Assembly: GCA_914767715.1 (NCBI GenBank)
Contig: OU612073.1
Span: 23,872,001 to 23,936,000, forward strand
Direction of reading: 5' to 3'
Source: Membranipora membranacea
Lineage: Eukaryota > Bryozoa > Gymnolaemata > Cheilostomatida > Membraniporidae
DNA: 64,000 nt
Under the pieces are notes generated by a model. The model was not told the origin of the DNA, ran no database searches, and worked only from the letters and a program-made list of their open reading frames with translations. Positions 29,101 to 40,643 of this stretch are shown piece after piece; positions within the stretch are counted from its first letter, which is position 1, and every line of letters begins with the position of its first letter. The position numbers were made by a program, and so were the translations under genes.

Positions 29101-32100
29101 CGATCATTATATATTATGTGTGTCACTACATCCGCACTTTATAATCTATCATGGCCCCATTTTACATAGTAGTTTAGACTGAATCTCCCATATTGTAAAT
29201 GTGATCACCTTTGCCGACCTCCACTTTATATTACAATTGTATGCTGGATTAATCACTATCTTCCGAAGTACCAATTTATATCAGATAAAGATTCTAAAGC
29301 AAACTCAGAAAACAATGTTCACTCACGTATTTATTCGGTTGCTGCATGATTTAAATTACCTTGAAACATGGGAGCCATTTTCCAGCATGTAAGCGGGCCA
29401 GAGCTGGTGAACTGTCCAACAGAAAGCTCCAGGAAGAATATAGGTATACCAATCAGAAACAGAGACAGAGCATACGGAATCAAAAATATGGCTGCAAACA
29501 GAAAATTGAAACTGAGAGTTTAGAAATAGATAAACCAAAAGTTGCGAAGACCTAACCAATCAAGTCATCACACTGGAAGAGTGCATGGTGCTCATTAGCT
29601 AGAGGAGATGTACCATATCCCAGCAGTCACAAGAATCGTTAGTGATTATATTGCCTGGTTATTTATGAATCTAACATGAGATGCACAATGCACAATGCAC
29701 AATGCAAATAAATATGTTCCTGTTGATTGATGTTCTATTGGAATGTTGTTTTAAACCGTTTCATTTTTGCACTTGCAGAGGGCTCTAATAATTGTTGTTA
29801 TGGTTGATTTCACAGCTATACAGGAGAAACCAGTGTTTTTTAATCTGTAAAATATTATTTGATACAAGCGAGATTCATAACAAGCGAGAATACTGGTGAC
29901 CTTTTTCATCAGTCAGTATTGAGAGTATATTGCTTTTACGAGATTATGAGTTGTTACGAATTACAAATAGTGGGTTCGTCAATTATCACTGTTTGGTCAG
30001 AGGGCTCATGTTGAAACACCACACTGACACTGGCTCTTATCTTCTCAGAATTGGGTTATTCTAGTACTGCTCAGTTCCTGCTTTTGGAGAAGGTCATCAA
30101 TTATTTTAGCTCCATCCAAAGTGGTGACTTATTCTGGCGGTTTGTGCCAGAAGCAGAGCAGAAAACAGTTTAACCATTTCTTGGCACTGTGAGGTGGGAA
30201 TCAGGGAATCCTATGGAAAAGCTCATTCAGCAACTCCTTTTCCGTCACACAATTTTCTATCATGTGCTCATAGTTCCTCATTAATTTTTGGCATTGTGAC
30301 ATTTCAAAATGAATGTTTTCAAAGGTTCGCCAAAAGGGGCCAAAACATAATTTTCCATTGCCAACTAGCTTGAAAAGTGCTATTTCACCATAAAAAATAG
30401 GCCAGATGGTACCATGCAATCCCATGTGGTGTAATCAATCATGTTGTGTTGTGTGGATAAGCCTGTTTGATCCCTCTTGTTATCTAGAGATAGTATATAG
30501 AGATTGAGAAGAGATATTATTACAGAGATCGAGCTATATATAGAAGAGCCCTGGCAGGTAGCAGATTAGTCACTTGCTAGTCGTTTAATAATGATTAGTC
30601 CGCTTACTGGTCTGTAACCAGTTTCTGAATTATTATTCTGGTTTTCATCATAACATCATACATCCCGTTCAGAGGACCTAGTATACTATCACAGAATAAG
30701 GATATATCCTTACTCTGTAATACTATTGTAGGTCTTCAAATACTGTCAAATTCTGTATGAGTGGCTATTGTCATGCCTAACCACCCAAAATAAAGTATGA
30801 GTCATAGGAGGCTCTAGATATGTTGAGCCCGTATTTCTGTGCAATCAAATGGCGCTTGTACACATAACAGTATTCCTCTGCTCTACCAGTGATAGAGTGA
30901 TTCCTCTGCTCTGACAGATATTCAGGGAATGACTGAGACTCTACTCACCTCCACCGTGTATGTATGCTAGATAAGGAAACCTCCACACATTACCCAGACC
31001 GACAGCGAACCCGAGACATGAGAGGATAAAGTCAAGCTTTCCAGTCCAGTTACCTCTGACCTTATTCTCATCACCGTCCGTATCTTGTGACATCATCGTC
31101 GATGTGGACGTCTCAAACTCCACACCCTGTATGCAAAAAAAGAGAAAAAGGATTCATTATTTGGTGGGAACATCTTGAGAATCCTAAATTGAACAATCAG
31201 TGTTTATTACGACATATATCACATGTTTTGTGTGTCACCCTGAGAGATAAGATAAGAAAAATAATAAGAAATTGTTTTGCATTCTGTTTTTGTTTTGCTT
31301 GGTGTTGCAATGAAAATGGGTATGGCCGTTATCTTTGTATTTCATAACATATTTGTTACTGACAAGACTCTTTAGAAAGCTGCTTATTACTTGGGCACAG
31401 ACATTCCTAAAGTTTCTCGATATTTGGCTTCTGCAGTTCTGAATAGTTGTGGTCAATCACTTTCATGTGTATCAGCTGTGGGCAACCTGCGGCAATTTTG
31501 CCAGTGCAGCCTTCTGGATAATTTTATTGCGGCCTGATTGTGGCCTTATACTTGTGAAAATTATACAGTAGAGTTTTGTTTCCTGTTTCGTCTTGTGGAT
31601 GTTCAAGTATGCCTTGCCCTCTGCAAGCACAATTCAATGATGGGATGTCAAAATGTCAAAAATTTAAGGAAAATCACCAGCCATTCTACACAAAAACATC
31701 ATAACTGTACTATTGCCAACTAATTTTTCAGATTACCTCTCATTTGAAAGTATATGCAAATATTTACAACACCCCTCCCGCACCCACCCTGCCCTTTGCC
31801 CTACCATGTGAAACTGGACCTGTATCTGTAAACAACCGTAACCCAGGCAAAAAACTTCAGAAGATAAGATAAACTAGATTAGTATTTCTGTCAAACTAAT
31901 TCGAGTTGAAAAACCTGCTGGTTGTTGCAACATGACACATTTTTATTGGCACATAAATCTGCTTTAGTAAATACAAAATATACAGTGCCAAAATATACCT
32001 CACATTCCAAATTTATGCCAAAAAAATATGTTGTGGCCTTTTGAATTGAGCCTGCATAAAATGTGGCCTTTTTTCAAAAAAGGCTGCCCACCTATGATGT

Positions 32101-34094
32101 ATATTATATTTATTAGTATTAACCCATATGTTGTTTTACAGTTTTGTCAGAGTGACGGTAAGTTGGTTGCGAGTTTAGCTGATTGGTATTCCTTGTCATT
32201 ATAACTTGATATACACAAACACGCCTAACTGGTGATATACACAAACACGCCTAACTGGTGACATACACAAACACGCCTAACTGGTGATATACACAAACAC
32301 GCCTAACTGGTGATATACACAAACACGCCTAACTGGTGATATACACAAACACGCCTAACTGGTGATATACACAAACACGCCTAACTGGTGATATACACAA
32401 ACACGTCTAACTGGTGATATACACAAACACGCCTGACTGGTGATATACACAAACACGCCTAACTGGTGATATACACAAACACGCCTAACTGGCCAATATT
32501 TGTATAAATAAGAGTAGCACAGGGTAAACCCAGAAACCCTACCTGATTAATCGTGTATCCGTATCTTTAACTGGCGCTGGAGGTACTAAGAAGACAGATA
32601 TTTGAGCGCACAGTGCCTTGTGATACTCAGACCTACCACAGTACATAGCACTAAGACCTACTGCAGTCTAAGATCAACCTCGACTGACTTTTTGTGTCAC
32701 TCCATGATTATTATAATGATTCTTGTGAATTGATTAAATAACGCGAAACTTTGATCAATGTTTCGGAACAGTGGGGGCTGTTGATTTTCATACATCACTT
32801 TCTCGCGCAAATGATATATAGGGTAAAGGGTATTGTCGTTGGAGGCTGAAATGTTTTGTATCATTTTTGCAATACGTGAAAACTGCACTGAAATGGACCA
32901 TTATTTTTTGTGCTCACAAAAAGTACTTGGAAGTTCTCACGTGCTGCTATGCTCAACCATTGGGCACACAGCATGGTACACAGTATGGGCACACAGCATG
33001 ATATCAAACTATTACCTAAAAAGGCCATATAAAATGCAACAAAGATTTATGGTAGTATATTTTCAATCTTAAGAAGGTCAGTTTGTGCTCACAGTTAGGC
33101 ACAGGCGTAACTCTGCACTGTATGTCATACCAAGCTGTGACAAGGGGAGATGTACCCGACACAATAGGCGTAACCACCATCATTTTAACTGTCCTGCAGG
33201 CAATTATTTGATGAGATCATGAAGCATAAAGACAGATATCTTGGACTAACTTGGAGTTGAGCAACAAGCTGTTCACACGGATGAGTCATATCTGTGTACC
33301 AGAAGGAAGGTTCCTTACTTGGTAAAAGCTAACCAAGGTTTGCTGCACTAAGCTGTCACAGGTTTTTGTCATTTGTAATGCATATTAATCTGTTACTGTT
33401 TATTTGCAATCAAAACAAATACTGCTGTGCACCAAATGTGTTTGGTATGGGTAATGGTAATGGTAAATGTATTAGTTACCATTGAGTATTCAGATTTGTT
33501 TGTGAGCATACCATTTTTTGGGCCTCAGTTGAAAAATAATTCCCAACAACAAACAAGGGTTCTTATTTGCATGCCATGCATGTTGAGATCCTTGTTCTGT
33601 TGATGGGTATAGTCAGAGGCAGGGGCGTATATTCTAAAAAATTTCACTCACTGACTTTTCAGAGATGAGCATAATAATCGGGCACAGCCCGATCCACACG
33701 CCGTAGGTGTGGGAGGGGCGCTTAATCGCCCTCCCACCACGGAAATTTTTGCATATCGGTAGCAAAATAGTGCAAGCAGAGAGGTATTTCAATAGCTCAC
33801 TGAGCTGTTGGGTACTTTCAGAAAACAACTCAATAGCAGTAGAAGATTACGGTAAAAATGCTCCAGTTATAAAGCACCCATTTGAAAAAAAAACTGACCT
33901 TGATGGGATTCAAACCCACAACAATCTTAGGCGGACGCTCTACACACTGAGCTATTCAGCCACTCACGGAAATCCGTGGGCCGTGAGTGCTAATATACGC
34001 CACTGGTCAGAGGAGTTCTAGTAGTGTACAGAGAACACACAGTAATAATATATGTGCTAAATGTATTACTCACGGGAGAACGGCTCTGAGGCAT
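23134..34094 (-). CDS. SLC6 family Na+/Cl--dependent neurotransmitter or amino-acid transporter
   Basis: Fourteen minus-strand exons: 34074-34094, 30949-31126, 29360-29491, 28936-29085, 27705-27881, 27122-27335, 26439-26572, 26011-26195, 25534-25762, 25178-25290, 24674-24902, 24253-24416, 23588-23761 and 23134-23286. They total 2253 nt (750 residues), all in phase. TM1 has the family signature [14 protein letters not shown] with GGGA following; TM2-3 read [18 protein letters not shown] and [12 protein letters not shown]2 has the disulfide-type C..AWATP.C and at least seven N-glycosylation sequons; at roughly 170 residues it is longer than usual. Later motifs include [41 protein letters not shown] and [14 protein letters not shown]. 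It is most like the glycine/proline/GABA branch, but the substrate is not decidable. A 12-13-residue stretch ([13 protein letters not shown]) stands between WIY and RFVDDI before TM11 where relatives usually have a short turn. The alternative AG 33 nt away was considered for exon 6; TTTTGCTACCGTTTCAG was preferred. Confidence 0.93.
23935..24195 (+). mobile_element. 3' fragment of a non-LTR retrotransposon RT in SLC6 intron 12
   Basis: On the plus strand, opposite to SLC6, a short open stretch reads FFNNCYS...[19 protein letters not shown]. It is preceded, one frame over, by [13 protein letters not shown]. The RTNRF.NSFIP pattern is typical of the extreme C-terminus of CR1/L2-like reverse-transcriptase proteins of invertebrates. 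The frame break and the lack of upstream RT motifs make it a dead fragment. Confidence 0.4.
26726..26959. mobile_element. TTAA-flanked MITE, copy 1
   Basis: 234-bp element with terminal inverted repeats AGGGCAACC(A)GGTTTCAAAC / GTTTGAAACCTTGGTTGCCCT, bounded on both sides by TTAA (26722-26725 and 26960-26963). It lies in SLC6 intron 6. The interior matches copy 2 (37509-37852) in reverse orientation. TTAA target sites suggest mobilisation by a piggyBac-type transposase; that is inference. Confidence 0.85.
27448..27632. repeat. GTGTGGT/GTGTATGGT microsatellite in SLC6 intron 5
   Basis: Imperfect array of GGTGTGTATGGTGTGTACGGT units within intron 27336-27704. It creates long but spurious open frames in several frames on both strands (Val/Cys/Trp-rich on plus, His/Thr-rich on minus). 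Confidence 0.9.
28400..28913. mobile_element. 514-bp foldback (long terminal inverted repeat) element
   Basis: The left arm (from ATAGACAGTTTTC, about 185 bp) and right arm (ending GAAAACTGTCTAT) are imperfect reverse complements over nearly their whole length, sharing CCTCTCTCCAGTTTGGTACTTTTAACCC-type sequence and its complement. The direct trinucleotide TCA flanks both ends (28397-28399 and 28914-28916), a plausible 3-bp target duplication. It lies in SLC6 intron 4 and ends 18 bp before the GTAAG donor (28931-28935) in plus coordinates. Confidence 0.8.
29689..29710. repeat. short ACAATGC tandem repeat
   Basis: About three to four copies of GCACAAT in SLC6 intron 2 (plus coordinates). Confidence 0.7.
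31473..32096. mobile_element. non-autonomous hAT-type element, copy 1
   Basis: 624-bp element beginning CAGCTGTGGGCAACCTGCGG and ending GGCTGCCCACCTATG, imperfect inverted termini of the CAG.GGTGGGCAACC type common in hAT elements. The flanking octamers are ATGTGTAT (31465-31472) and ATGTATAT (32097-32104), a one-mismatch 8-bp target duplication. No transposase frame. It lies in SLC6 intron 1. A second copy lies at 35560-36374. Confidence 0.85.
32207..32492. repeat. 26-bp minisatellite, 11 copies
   Basis: Eleven head-to-tail copies of a 26-bp unit (GATATACACAAACACGCC + TAACTGGT) with only isolated substitutions, for example ACATAC in one copy, GTC and CTGAC in others. It lies in SLC6 intron 1, about 110 bp from the end of hAT copy 1. 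The regular spacing has no spacer-like variable segments. Confidence 0.95.
33620..34005. mobile_element. hAT-type element carrying a tRNA-like segment
   Basis: 386-bp element with inverted termini CAGGGGCGTATATT / AATATACGCCACTG and a perfect 8-bp target duplication GTCAGAGG (33612-33619 and 34006-34013). The minus strand from about 33965 to 33898 contains a tRNA A-box-like TAGCTCAGTGTGTAGAGC (33943-33954 core) and a B-box-like GGTTTGAATCC (33906-33916) at tRNA spacing. The acceptor and anticodon stems do not pair well, so it is not a functional tRNA gene. It lies in SLC6 intron 1, 69 bp from exon 1. Confidence 0.8.
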
Positions 34095-35559
34095 GGTTAC
34101 TGTCTGTGATTCTGCTATCTGTGTGGTGTTTGATGATGTTTACTAGTAATTAAATCAAGTTGAGTGACCTCCACTTTACAACCATCTGTGTCTGAGTCTC
34201 TGGTACCATCTGACTAGGCTGAGAGCTGGAATCGGTATGAGCGCTATTGAGCTCTAGTGCACTGAACTGTGAATAAACAAAAATATCAAGGATCCTCAAA
34301 TAAATCAGTGGTAGTGCTCTTAGAATGATTTATTAATATAACTGTCAATAACCTATATAGCCAAGACTAAGCCTATATAGCCATGACTAAGCCTGTACAA
34401 TCTCCGTAAGCATAACCCAGAACTGATAGACTATCTCTCATTATATCGTTATATCTGTAACCGATATCAAAAACCAATATCAAGTCAATATTCTGTCACT
34501 ATTACCAAGCAGATAATATACCATATTTATTTATATATATATATATATGTATATATATAGAATTTACTCAGAGTGTTGAAGGGAGTCTTTTAATTAAAAA
34601 CAGTCTAATCATAATCTAATCTCTCTTTGCTTAGTGGGCAAGTCCTGCGAGAGATCCTGCACCAATAACATTTACCACTGGGTGGAACTATATACCCGCC
34701 AGGGGTACCAATTTTATATTGTATTTATATATATGTCACTCCCATGTGACTCTGCGTCTTGAGGGAAAAGATACTTGCTAGTCGTTATCTCCTCCATGCT
34801 GTAATATATATTATAATATCAGCTTTTAATTAAGTGCTAGGCTATAATCAAATTTTTAAGATTCATGGGTAATCTGAAGTAGAGGGTATATATATACATG
34901 TGTGTTAAAGTCATTGATAAGCGATGTAAAATAAAATAATCCGAATAAAGATGACAAGATTGAGACTAAATTTTCAAGTTTTTTTTTAAAGTCGAAGTCT
35001 AGCATCTACCTATGCTGACAAGCCTTTATTAGCACTAGCAGTAATTCGTCCTGTTTGTGCCCCTCCTGTCCCGTTTGTGTGCCTCCTGGCCTGGAGTGAC
35101 ACTCTATATGGCTGATCAATGATTGCTACTGTTACACGCTACGCTATCATGGCATAAAATCAGCAATAAATATAATCTAAGCCTGTTAAAAAATACATAC
35201 TGTGTTTGCTAAAAGAGTCCAAATCCATAAATTTAAGCTGATAAAATGTACAACTTTTCTATTTTTCAAAGATCACTATCTTACGGACCTCTCCTAGGTT
35301 GGTAGGGTTGTAGTATTTAATCATGTAGACCAATAATAGACCATACACTTGACATTGTGTAAAAGACTAAGATCCGCAAACATCAGCAAAAAAATATTGA
35401 CAATCCACTTGACTATGTACTTCTTCTGTACTTGTAGGGGGGGGGGGGGGGTACTTCAAAGGAATGTCACAACCCAACCAATATCAGACAAGGTCCTAGC
35501 ACACAGGACAAAGCATAAAAATTCAAGTTGTTAAACAGCATAACATTAAAGTTTTATAC

Positions 35560-36374
35560 CAGCTGTTGGCAACCTGAGGATTTTTTGCCAGTGCGGCCTA
35601 TATGAGTTATCTTTTGCAGCTCTATTGTGGCCTTATGCCTATTAAAATTATACGCTCAAGTTAAGTTACCTGTCTCGTCTTGTGGTATCTAAGTATGCAT
35701 TACCCTCTGCAAGCACAATATTCATTGTTGGGATACCAAAATAGTGGCCATTCTGTATCATGTGTGAGCTAAGCTTCATACATGTTAGCAACTCAAGGAA
35801 TTTCCCAAGCCACTCTAGACAAAAGCATCATAACTGTGCTGGTGCCAACAACTTTTTCATTAGCTTCAAAAAATCCTGAAGAGTGAAGACATGGTCATAA
35901 TTTTGGTGATTGAAAGGCGATTTGATTAAATCTTTTCACCTTTTGATATTGAAACTACAAACTATTTTTTGCAAAGCTGTCATCTTGAACAAGAAAAGCA
36001 GAGTTGTATCAGCATTTGGCTAAAATGTTCCAGATTGAATCTCATTTGAAAAGTATATGCAAATATTTACAGCACCTTTCCCCGCACCCACCCTGCCCTT
36101 TGCCCTACCACGTGAAACACTGGGATACATCCCTGTACACAAACATGACCCAGGCAAAAAACTCCAGTAAATAAGATAAATTAGATTAGTGTTTCTGTCA
36201 AACTAATTCGAGTTGAAAAAGTTGATGGTTGTCGCAACATGACACACATCAATACATAGATCTGCTTTAGTTTATACAAAATATACAGTGCCAAAATATA
36301 TCTTGCGTTCCAAATAAATGAGTTGAGCTAGCTGCATAAAATGTGGCCTTTTTCAAAAAAGGTGCTCACCCATG
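35560..36374. mobile_element. non-autonomous hAT-type element, copy 2
   Basis: 815-bp element beginning CAGCTGTTGGCAACCTG and ending GGTGCTCACCCATG, flanked by a perfect 8-bp duplication TTTTATAC (35552-35559 and 36375-36382). It aligns with copy 1 in the same orientation over both ends and much of the interior (blocks such as CCCTCTGCAAGCACAAT, CAAACTAATTCGAGTTGAAAAA, AAAATGTGGCCTTTTT). It is longer by internal sequence missing from copy 1. Confidence 0.9.
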
Positions 36375-37508
36375 TTTTATACTATAGGACATTGCTCTGT
36401 TCCCAACCAACCATATCTCTCCATAACAAATTCACTTGATTAGTTTTTAAATTTCTGATTGTGCATGGTCTCATAAATGTCAAAAAATTGAGATATATTT
36501 ACTTACCTGTCTACAATTTGATCGATTTTGTTTAAACTGTAACAAGGACAATAGGGGTTTGAAATTCGTCTGTATAGATAATTGAGGCCTTCTTTCTAAA
36601 AAACCTAATATACACGAACGTAAGCGCTATTCTTTACAGGGCCTTGTATTCGCTTAATAATCTGTGACAAATGAGGATTCTCACTGTCTTCGATTTGAAC
36701 TTTTCAGAGTCTTGTAAATGTTTAAGGGCCAAGTCTTATTAGGGCTATTAGGAGCAAAATAAATTTGATGCTAAATATATTGTTCATAGTTATCCTGTAT
36801 TTAAAGATGGAGTATAATTCAGATCCAGCATTAATTGTAGACACTTGGTAGTCTATCTACATGGATTTACTTGTGCGGGGAGTAATAATATGGACCAAAT
36901 TTTATTTTATGAGACTTACTTTTACCAATTTGCTATGCTCATAATTAAATCCTAAAAATTTATGAGATCAAGGTATTTACACGGAGCATAGCATGTCTTG
37001 TCAAGACAGGCTACATTGAGCCATAGTTAATAGATGATTAATAGATGATTAATGATATATTGATTTATAATTAATTAGAAAATCAATATCATGCAGTGCA
37101 CCTGCTTTGACACACATTGTGACACCCGTAATTTAACTTTAAACTGAACTAAAAATTATTGTATTCCTACACTTTTTTACATCTAATTTTCTTCTAAAAA
37201 AAATAAAATTAGGTTTCAAAACTACATCAGCAGAGTCAAATATAGTTGAGGAATGTGTAGCTATAATGATTTTCAAAAATACTAAATATTTACTGAGAAA
37301 AATCGCTAATGTAAATCAGTCATTATTGATTGATAGGGCATTGTTTATGAGAGTCCTACATATGACATCATATTCTTGCTTATAAATGTAGCCAAATTGT
37401 TATGATGTATTTGGCGAACCGGAGCACATATACATAATCGGAATTGAGTGATCTATCAACCTGGATATGGACGGGAGAAAGTGAATCTGACCCGTACCTC
37501 CTCTTTAA

Positions 37509-37852
37509 AGGGCAACCAAGGTTTCAAACCACTTCTCATTAATTAATAGTAGATAGACAAAATATAATTCGGATGATTATCCAGCCAGAATTCTTGTGAA
37601 ACATTTCTTCCATCAGGTACTCAAACTCAGCTAAAAGAGGATACAACAGAGCAGTTTCCCGTTCCTGTTATTATCTAGCCTGTGCTCTATCATCATTACA
37701 GCGATGTCTTGGAACCTACCCTAAACTGAAGTGTTACCCAGCTTAGAGTCAGCAACTACTTTGAGTTTTGCATCGCGTAATGCAGAAAGCTGATGCTGCC
37801 CAGCACATTGTTTACTACCCATTAATGCATTGCTGGGAACCTTGGTTGCCCT
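37509..37852. mobile_element. TTAA-flanked MITE, copy 2
   Basis: 344-bp element between TTAA at 37505-37508 and 37853-37856, with AGGGCAACCAAGGTTTCAAAC at the left and GGAACCTTGGTTGCCCT at the right. Its left interior (GCCAGAATTCTTGTGAAACAT, CAGGTACTCAAACTCAGCTAA) is the reverse complement of copy 1. It holds an additional ~110 bp absent from copy 1. Confidence 0.85.
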
Positions 37853-37854
37853 TT

Positions 37855-38058
37855 AAGAAACACATTATAATTTTAGGCAGCCACATGCTAATTTTACAAA
37901 GGCTATTTTGTTTTTAGGCAGCAACTCGATTATTTAGGAAACACAATTTCTTTTTAGGCAGCTACGTGTTAACTTTACCAAGCCTCCTAAGTTTTTAGGT
38001 AGCTGCTCGATTATTTAAGAAACACATTTTATTTCTAGGCACCTGCTTCCTAATATTC
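37855..38058. repeat. 81-bp tandem array, about 2.5 units
   Basis: AAGAAACACA-type anchors recur at 37855, 37936 and 38017, a period of exactly 81 bp. Each is followed by TTTTAGGCAGC-type sequence and CTCGATTATTTA. The first unit starts inside the right TTAA of MITE copy 2. Confidence 0.75.
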
Positions 38059-38781
38059 CAAACACTGCATGGCAGAAATGGGCCACGGACATTTAATTGG
38101 CAGTTTGGAAAAAATTACTGATGTAATAGCAATAATTGGTAAATCTATGTTTTATGCTGTACCTTTGATGCAGAGTATATGCTGGTTAAGGTTCCTAGGT
38201 GTTAGAGAGACTGTTAGGTGGGAGTGAGCATAGTGAGAGCCTGTCATCAGCCATAAATATAATTTCAAGCGTTAAAAAATCCATAAGGAAACTAAACTCC
38301 AATGAGAGCAAAGAATTTTTATCAAATGATAGACAACGATACAATATGTAGAGAGACGCAGTAAATCAATTGCTCGTCATTCCGCACTCTCCAAGCTGTC
38401 ATGTCTGTGTACTTCTCTCTGAGTAGAATCTACAAGAGCTTACTTACGTTATATTCACACATAATAACACATTAAATTCTCATGATTTCCAGTAATTTGC
38501 ACAACCGTTACAGCTTAATCCTTTCAGCTTACCATGTCCTAGCTATTGGCTAACTCTGTTCATGCAAAGAGTTGATTTTTATTTTCCTGTCACCATTGCA
38601 TTGACTAATTATCGCCACAGGGTTCCATTTCTTGGGCAACTGAACAGTTGTTGAAATAGTGGTTAAAATAGTGGGTAACTTAGTGGTTTGAGATACGTTT
38701 ACACAACATTGGTAGTAATTAATCAAGTAATTACACAACCATGGCCCTCCACTTTGACAATAACTGACTCACTCTTAATAA

Positions 38782-40643
38782 TTACTGAAAGCTATTCCTA
38801 GGGTTCAAGTCCCAGAGGAGGCTGAAGCCAAAGAAAGAGACTATAGAGAAAAGAATAAAACAACAAAGGAGAAAGTGGCAATAGCAAAAGAAAAGGGGTA
38901 TGAAAAGCTGTATGAAGATTTCAAAGAAAATGGACCAAAGAATCTCTATAAGCTTGCCAAAACCAGAAAAAGGAAGTCTCAAGACATAGACAGGATGATC
39001 TTTGTGAAGGATAGAGAGGGCAAAATCTTGTGTGCAGATGATGATATTAAGAAGAGATGGAGAGAATATTTTGACAAGCTGCTCAACACCAAAAATCAAA
39101 GGAAGGACTTGCAGAGGAGTGATGAAGTAGAGGGACCGATGAGGCTGATAAGCGAATCCGAAGTCAAAATACAGTTAGAGAAGATGAAAAATAGAAAGGC
39201 AACTGGACCAGATGAATTCCCAATAGAGGTAGTGAAGAGTCTTAGGCAGACAGGTTTGACCTGGATGACAGCTGTACTACAAGATGTACAGGAAAATGGG
39301 ATACCACCAGAATGGAGAAGAAGCCAAATCACACCTTTGTATAAGCAAAAGGGAGATCCTCTAAACTGTTCAAATTATAGAGGGATAAAACTCCTCAGTC
39401 ACTGTCTAAAGCTCTGGGAGCGAGTGATAGAGGCGAGGATAATGGAAATGAGTAAGATCACTGGCAGGCAGTATGGCTTCCAGAAAGGGAAGTCAACAAC
39501 ACAGCCCATGTTTTGTTTGAGAGTACTCCAGGAAAAGATGAGGGAACATCAAAAGGACTTACATATGGTTTTTGTCGACCTAGAGAAGGCGTATGATACA
39601 GTACCTAGAGACCTAATCTGGTACTGTATGAGGAAGCGTGGAGTTCCTGAGACATATGTGAGTGCAATCAAAGACATGTACAGGACTGCATAACTTCAGT
39701 TGTGACAAGTGTAGGTGAAACAGATGAGATTGAGATAGAAGTAGGATTACATCAAGGATCTGCACTTAGCCCTTTCCTTTTCATATTGATCTTGGATGTC
39801 ACCACCGAGGAGATTCAGGAGGACACGCCGTGGGCAATGCTGTTTGCTGACGACCTTGGTCTTTGTGATGAAACTAGGGAGAGGATGGAAGAGAGACTGG
39901 AGAACTGGAGGGGGTGTTTAGAAGATGCAGGATTAAAAGTAAGTAGGCCAAAGAAAGAACATCTACCGCCAGCCGGAAACTTACAAAGGATAGAAATGAA
40001 GAAGTATGATGGAGAAGGTTCAACTGATCTGCCGCAGGTATCGACATTCAAATACCTGGGAACCACAATAGATCAAGAGGGAGGATGCGGAATAGAAATT
40101 GCAAAGAGGATAGAGAAGGCATGGAATAGATGGAGAGAGCTGACAGGAGTGCTTTGCGATAAGAAAATTCCCACCAAGCTCAAGGTTCTATTGTACAAGA
40201 CGGCAATAAAACCTACACTGATGTATGGAAATGAGATCTGGCCACTGACTCAAAGACAAGAAGACAAGATAAGTGCAACTGAGATGAGGATGCTCCGACA
40301 CATTTATAATATAGACTGGGAAGAGTATAAAACAAATGAGAGTATAAGGGAGGAGGCCAAAATAGAAGTGATTGCAATAGGTATGAGGAGGAGACGTCTT
40401 CAATGGTATGGACATGTACGCAGGAGAGATAGGGAGGAAGTTATTAGAATGGTGGCTGAGATGAGAATGCAGGGAAAGAGAAAGAGAGGGAGGCCAAAGA
40501 AAAGATGGATGGATACAGCGAAGGATGACATGCTGAGATGGGGCCTCTCAGATGAAGATGTTGATGATAGAATCAGATGGAATTCTCTGATAGAACTTGG
40601 TGCCCTGCAGGACCGCCACCCATCCCGGAACACGGCGGACTAG
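38782..40643 (+). mobile_element. 5'-truncated non-LTR (LINE) retrotransposon reverse transcriptase, one frameshift
   Basis: Two overlapping-frame blocks, 38782-39693 and about 39690-40643, together form an RT domain plus C-terminus. Visible RT motifs are [57 protein letters not shown], the catalytic FADDL and YLGTTI. The tail has the common HIRRR-like RRRRLQWYGHVRRR and KRKRGRPKKRW segments. The endonuclease domain is absent, so the copy is 5' truncated. A single-base loss near 39690 shifts frame just after MYRTA; otherwise the reading frames are intact, indicating a young insertion. The exact clade is uncertain. No poly(A) tail or target duplication was identified. Confidence 0.9.

Larger units (their letters stand above)
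34095..38781. other. intergenic region with transposon relics, no gene
   Basis: Upstream of the SLC6 start codon. Contains an AT dinucleotide run near 34530-34570, a G homopolymer near 35438-35453, hAT copy 2, TTAA-MITE copy 2 and an 81-bp array, each listed separately. No open frame has domain or splice support. Confidence 0.55.

Noticed and set aside
32207-32492. Regular repeats that might be taken for a CRISPR array
   Set aside because: The units are contiguous without unique spacers, and the genome is an animal one. It is a minisatellite.
33898-33965. Functional tRNA gene on the minus strand
   Set aside because: A and B boxes are present, but acceptor and anticodon stems do not pair. 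It is a tRNA-derived segment in a transposon.
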